Shown piece by piece: positions 63,122 to 64,000 of a stretch of DNA of 64,000 nucleotides. The position numbers and the translations under genes are program-made. Under the pieces are notes generated by a model. That model was not told the DNA's origin and searched no databases. It saw only the letters and a program-made list of their open reading frames with translations. The stretch's first letter is position 1; each line of letters opens with the position of its first letter. Origin of the DNA: Adineta steineri (taxonomy: Eukaryota > Rotifera > Eurotatoria > Adinetida > Adinetidae); NCBI GenBank assembly GCA_905250115.1, contig CAJNOI010000029.1, positions 248,001 through 312,000 on the forward strand, read 5' to 3'.

Positions 63122-64000
63122 ATGGATTTTAATAATACTAAAGATCAAAATAAACGTGGATTTAGCCTATTTGGAAATTATAATTTACCGGAACCAGTAA
63201 CAGATGTCCCTAGTAAGTATTGAACAATAAATTTTGAAGATTTAGTGTATGTATATAATTTATTTTATTAGTTCATTCAACGCCCGGTACAAATGCTTTA
63301 TCACCTTATTTAAATTTTGATCCACAAGTATTAAATCCGGTATGAATATTTTACAATGTCTAGTACTTATACTTGTATCCAAGTATCAAACATTACAATG
63401 TAATATGAATTTAATAAAAAAAAATTAGAGTGATATCAGTGAGCATATATAATTGAAATTCATTGTACTTGATAAAGGTCGTGTCAGTGATATAGAATTG
63501 TGAAGTCTGCGTGTGGTCTTTTTAGAATTATGAGACTCGTTGTTTTTACGTGCTTAGCTCTGATTTTAATTGATTTGATAATGATTAATTTGAAAAGTAT
63601 TTTTAGAGTGGATCACAATTTATTCTGCCCGAAGGCCAAAAAGAAAAACGTGGTCGACTTGAATTGATGTTTTTTACCATTGGTGGCTCCGTTATTGCTG
63701 GTTTGTGAAATATAAAAACATAGGATAATATCCAAAGAGATGTTTCTTTTTTCGCGTTCATAGGAAGCTTTATTGGTGCTGGCTCAGGATTGTATCGTGG
63801 TATTCGTGAAACTCGAGATTTAACTGGATCTGTGCGAACATCAGCGTATGTTCGATACGACCATAAAATGAATCTATTATTTAGTAATCTGATTATTCTT
63901 TTTTAGTATTATTAATTATGTCGGTCGACAAGGTGCTACCACTGCGTCTGCGATGGGCTCAATAGGTAGAATATTTAAAGCTAATAGTAATATATATTTA
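63122..64000 (+). CDS. TIMM23: TIMM23, mitochondrial import channel subunit (5' part)
   Basis: Exons 63122-63212, 63272-63339, 63607-63700, 63764-63845 and 63907-63965 join in phase; the gene runs off the window. The soluble N-terminal region has NALSPYLNFDP and FILPEG-x-x-x-KRGRLELMFFTIGGS, as in Tim23, followed by the first hydrophobic segment with small-residue Gly motifs (GSFIGAGSGLYRG), and the RQGA block. Tim23 forms the presequence translocase of the inner membrane (established). The third and fourth membrane helices must lie outside the window. Confidence 0.93.

Overview
The window reads as nuclear DNA of a bdelloid rotifer, probably Rotaria-like (inference). It is very AT-rich. Most genes are animal genes cut by GT-AG introns of about 50-60 nt. 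Telomere-like TGTGGG/CCCACA motifs are scattered through one part, and at least two intronless genes look bacterial. A 100-N scaffold gap lies at 18012-18111, so the two flanks may not be true neighbours.

Left conserved block (about 3.9-16.6 kb): a helical protein with weak SNTX-like resemblance, a hypothetical two-exon gene, an ENKD1 (enkurin-domain) gene that diverges from RNF146 (RING-WWE, PAR-dependent ubiquitin ligase), a TMCC-family ER coiled-coil membrane protein, and a REEP/DP1 ER-shaping protein. I rebuilt exon structures with consistent phase for the last four. The first 3.9 kb holds a MITE, telomere-like hairpins and an LRR scrap.

Accessory block (about 18.1-35.2 kb): decayed and lineage-specific material. 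It has a frameshifted Cys/His-motif pseudogene, a chimeric gene of about 1,612 codons (eukaryotic signal-peptide exon, intron and EGF-like domain joined in frame to a huge intronless Bacteroidota-type two-unit FISUMP-like protein), a broken Tctex1 gene, a secreted coiled-coil gene with a foreign-looking phase-neutral 141-bp segment, an exonuclease-like pseudogene, a SPRY-like ORF, a gag remnant, and an ADP-ribosyltransferase-TPR gene split by one nonsense codon. Telomere-like inverted repeats are concentrated here and interrupt two former coding regions.

Right conserved block (about 35.9-64 kb): RCL1, a rhodopsin-family GPCR, a complete 49-exon PI4KA (2,217 codons), ARL3 (182 codons), an intronless bacterial-type SAM methyltransferase, a Src-family tyrosine kinase and the 5' part of TIMM23. 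PI4KA introns and downstream DNA carry hAT-type MITEs and a Mutator-like foldback element.

The conserved genes are housekeeping or cell-biology genes (rRNA processing, PI4P synthesis, ciliary transport, ER shape, mitochondrial import) with no operon-like linkage. The best candidate for something new is the secreted EGF-bacterial chimera at 18602-23494.
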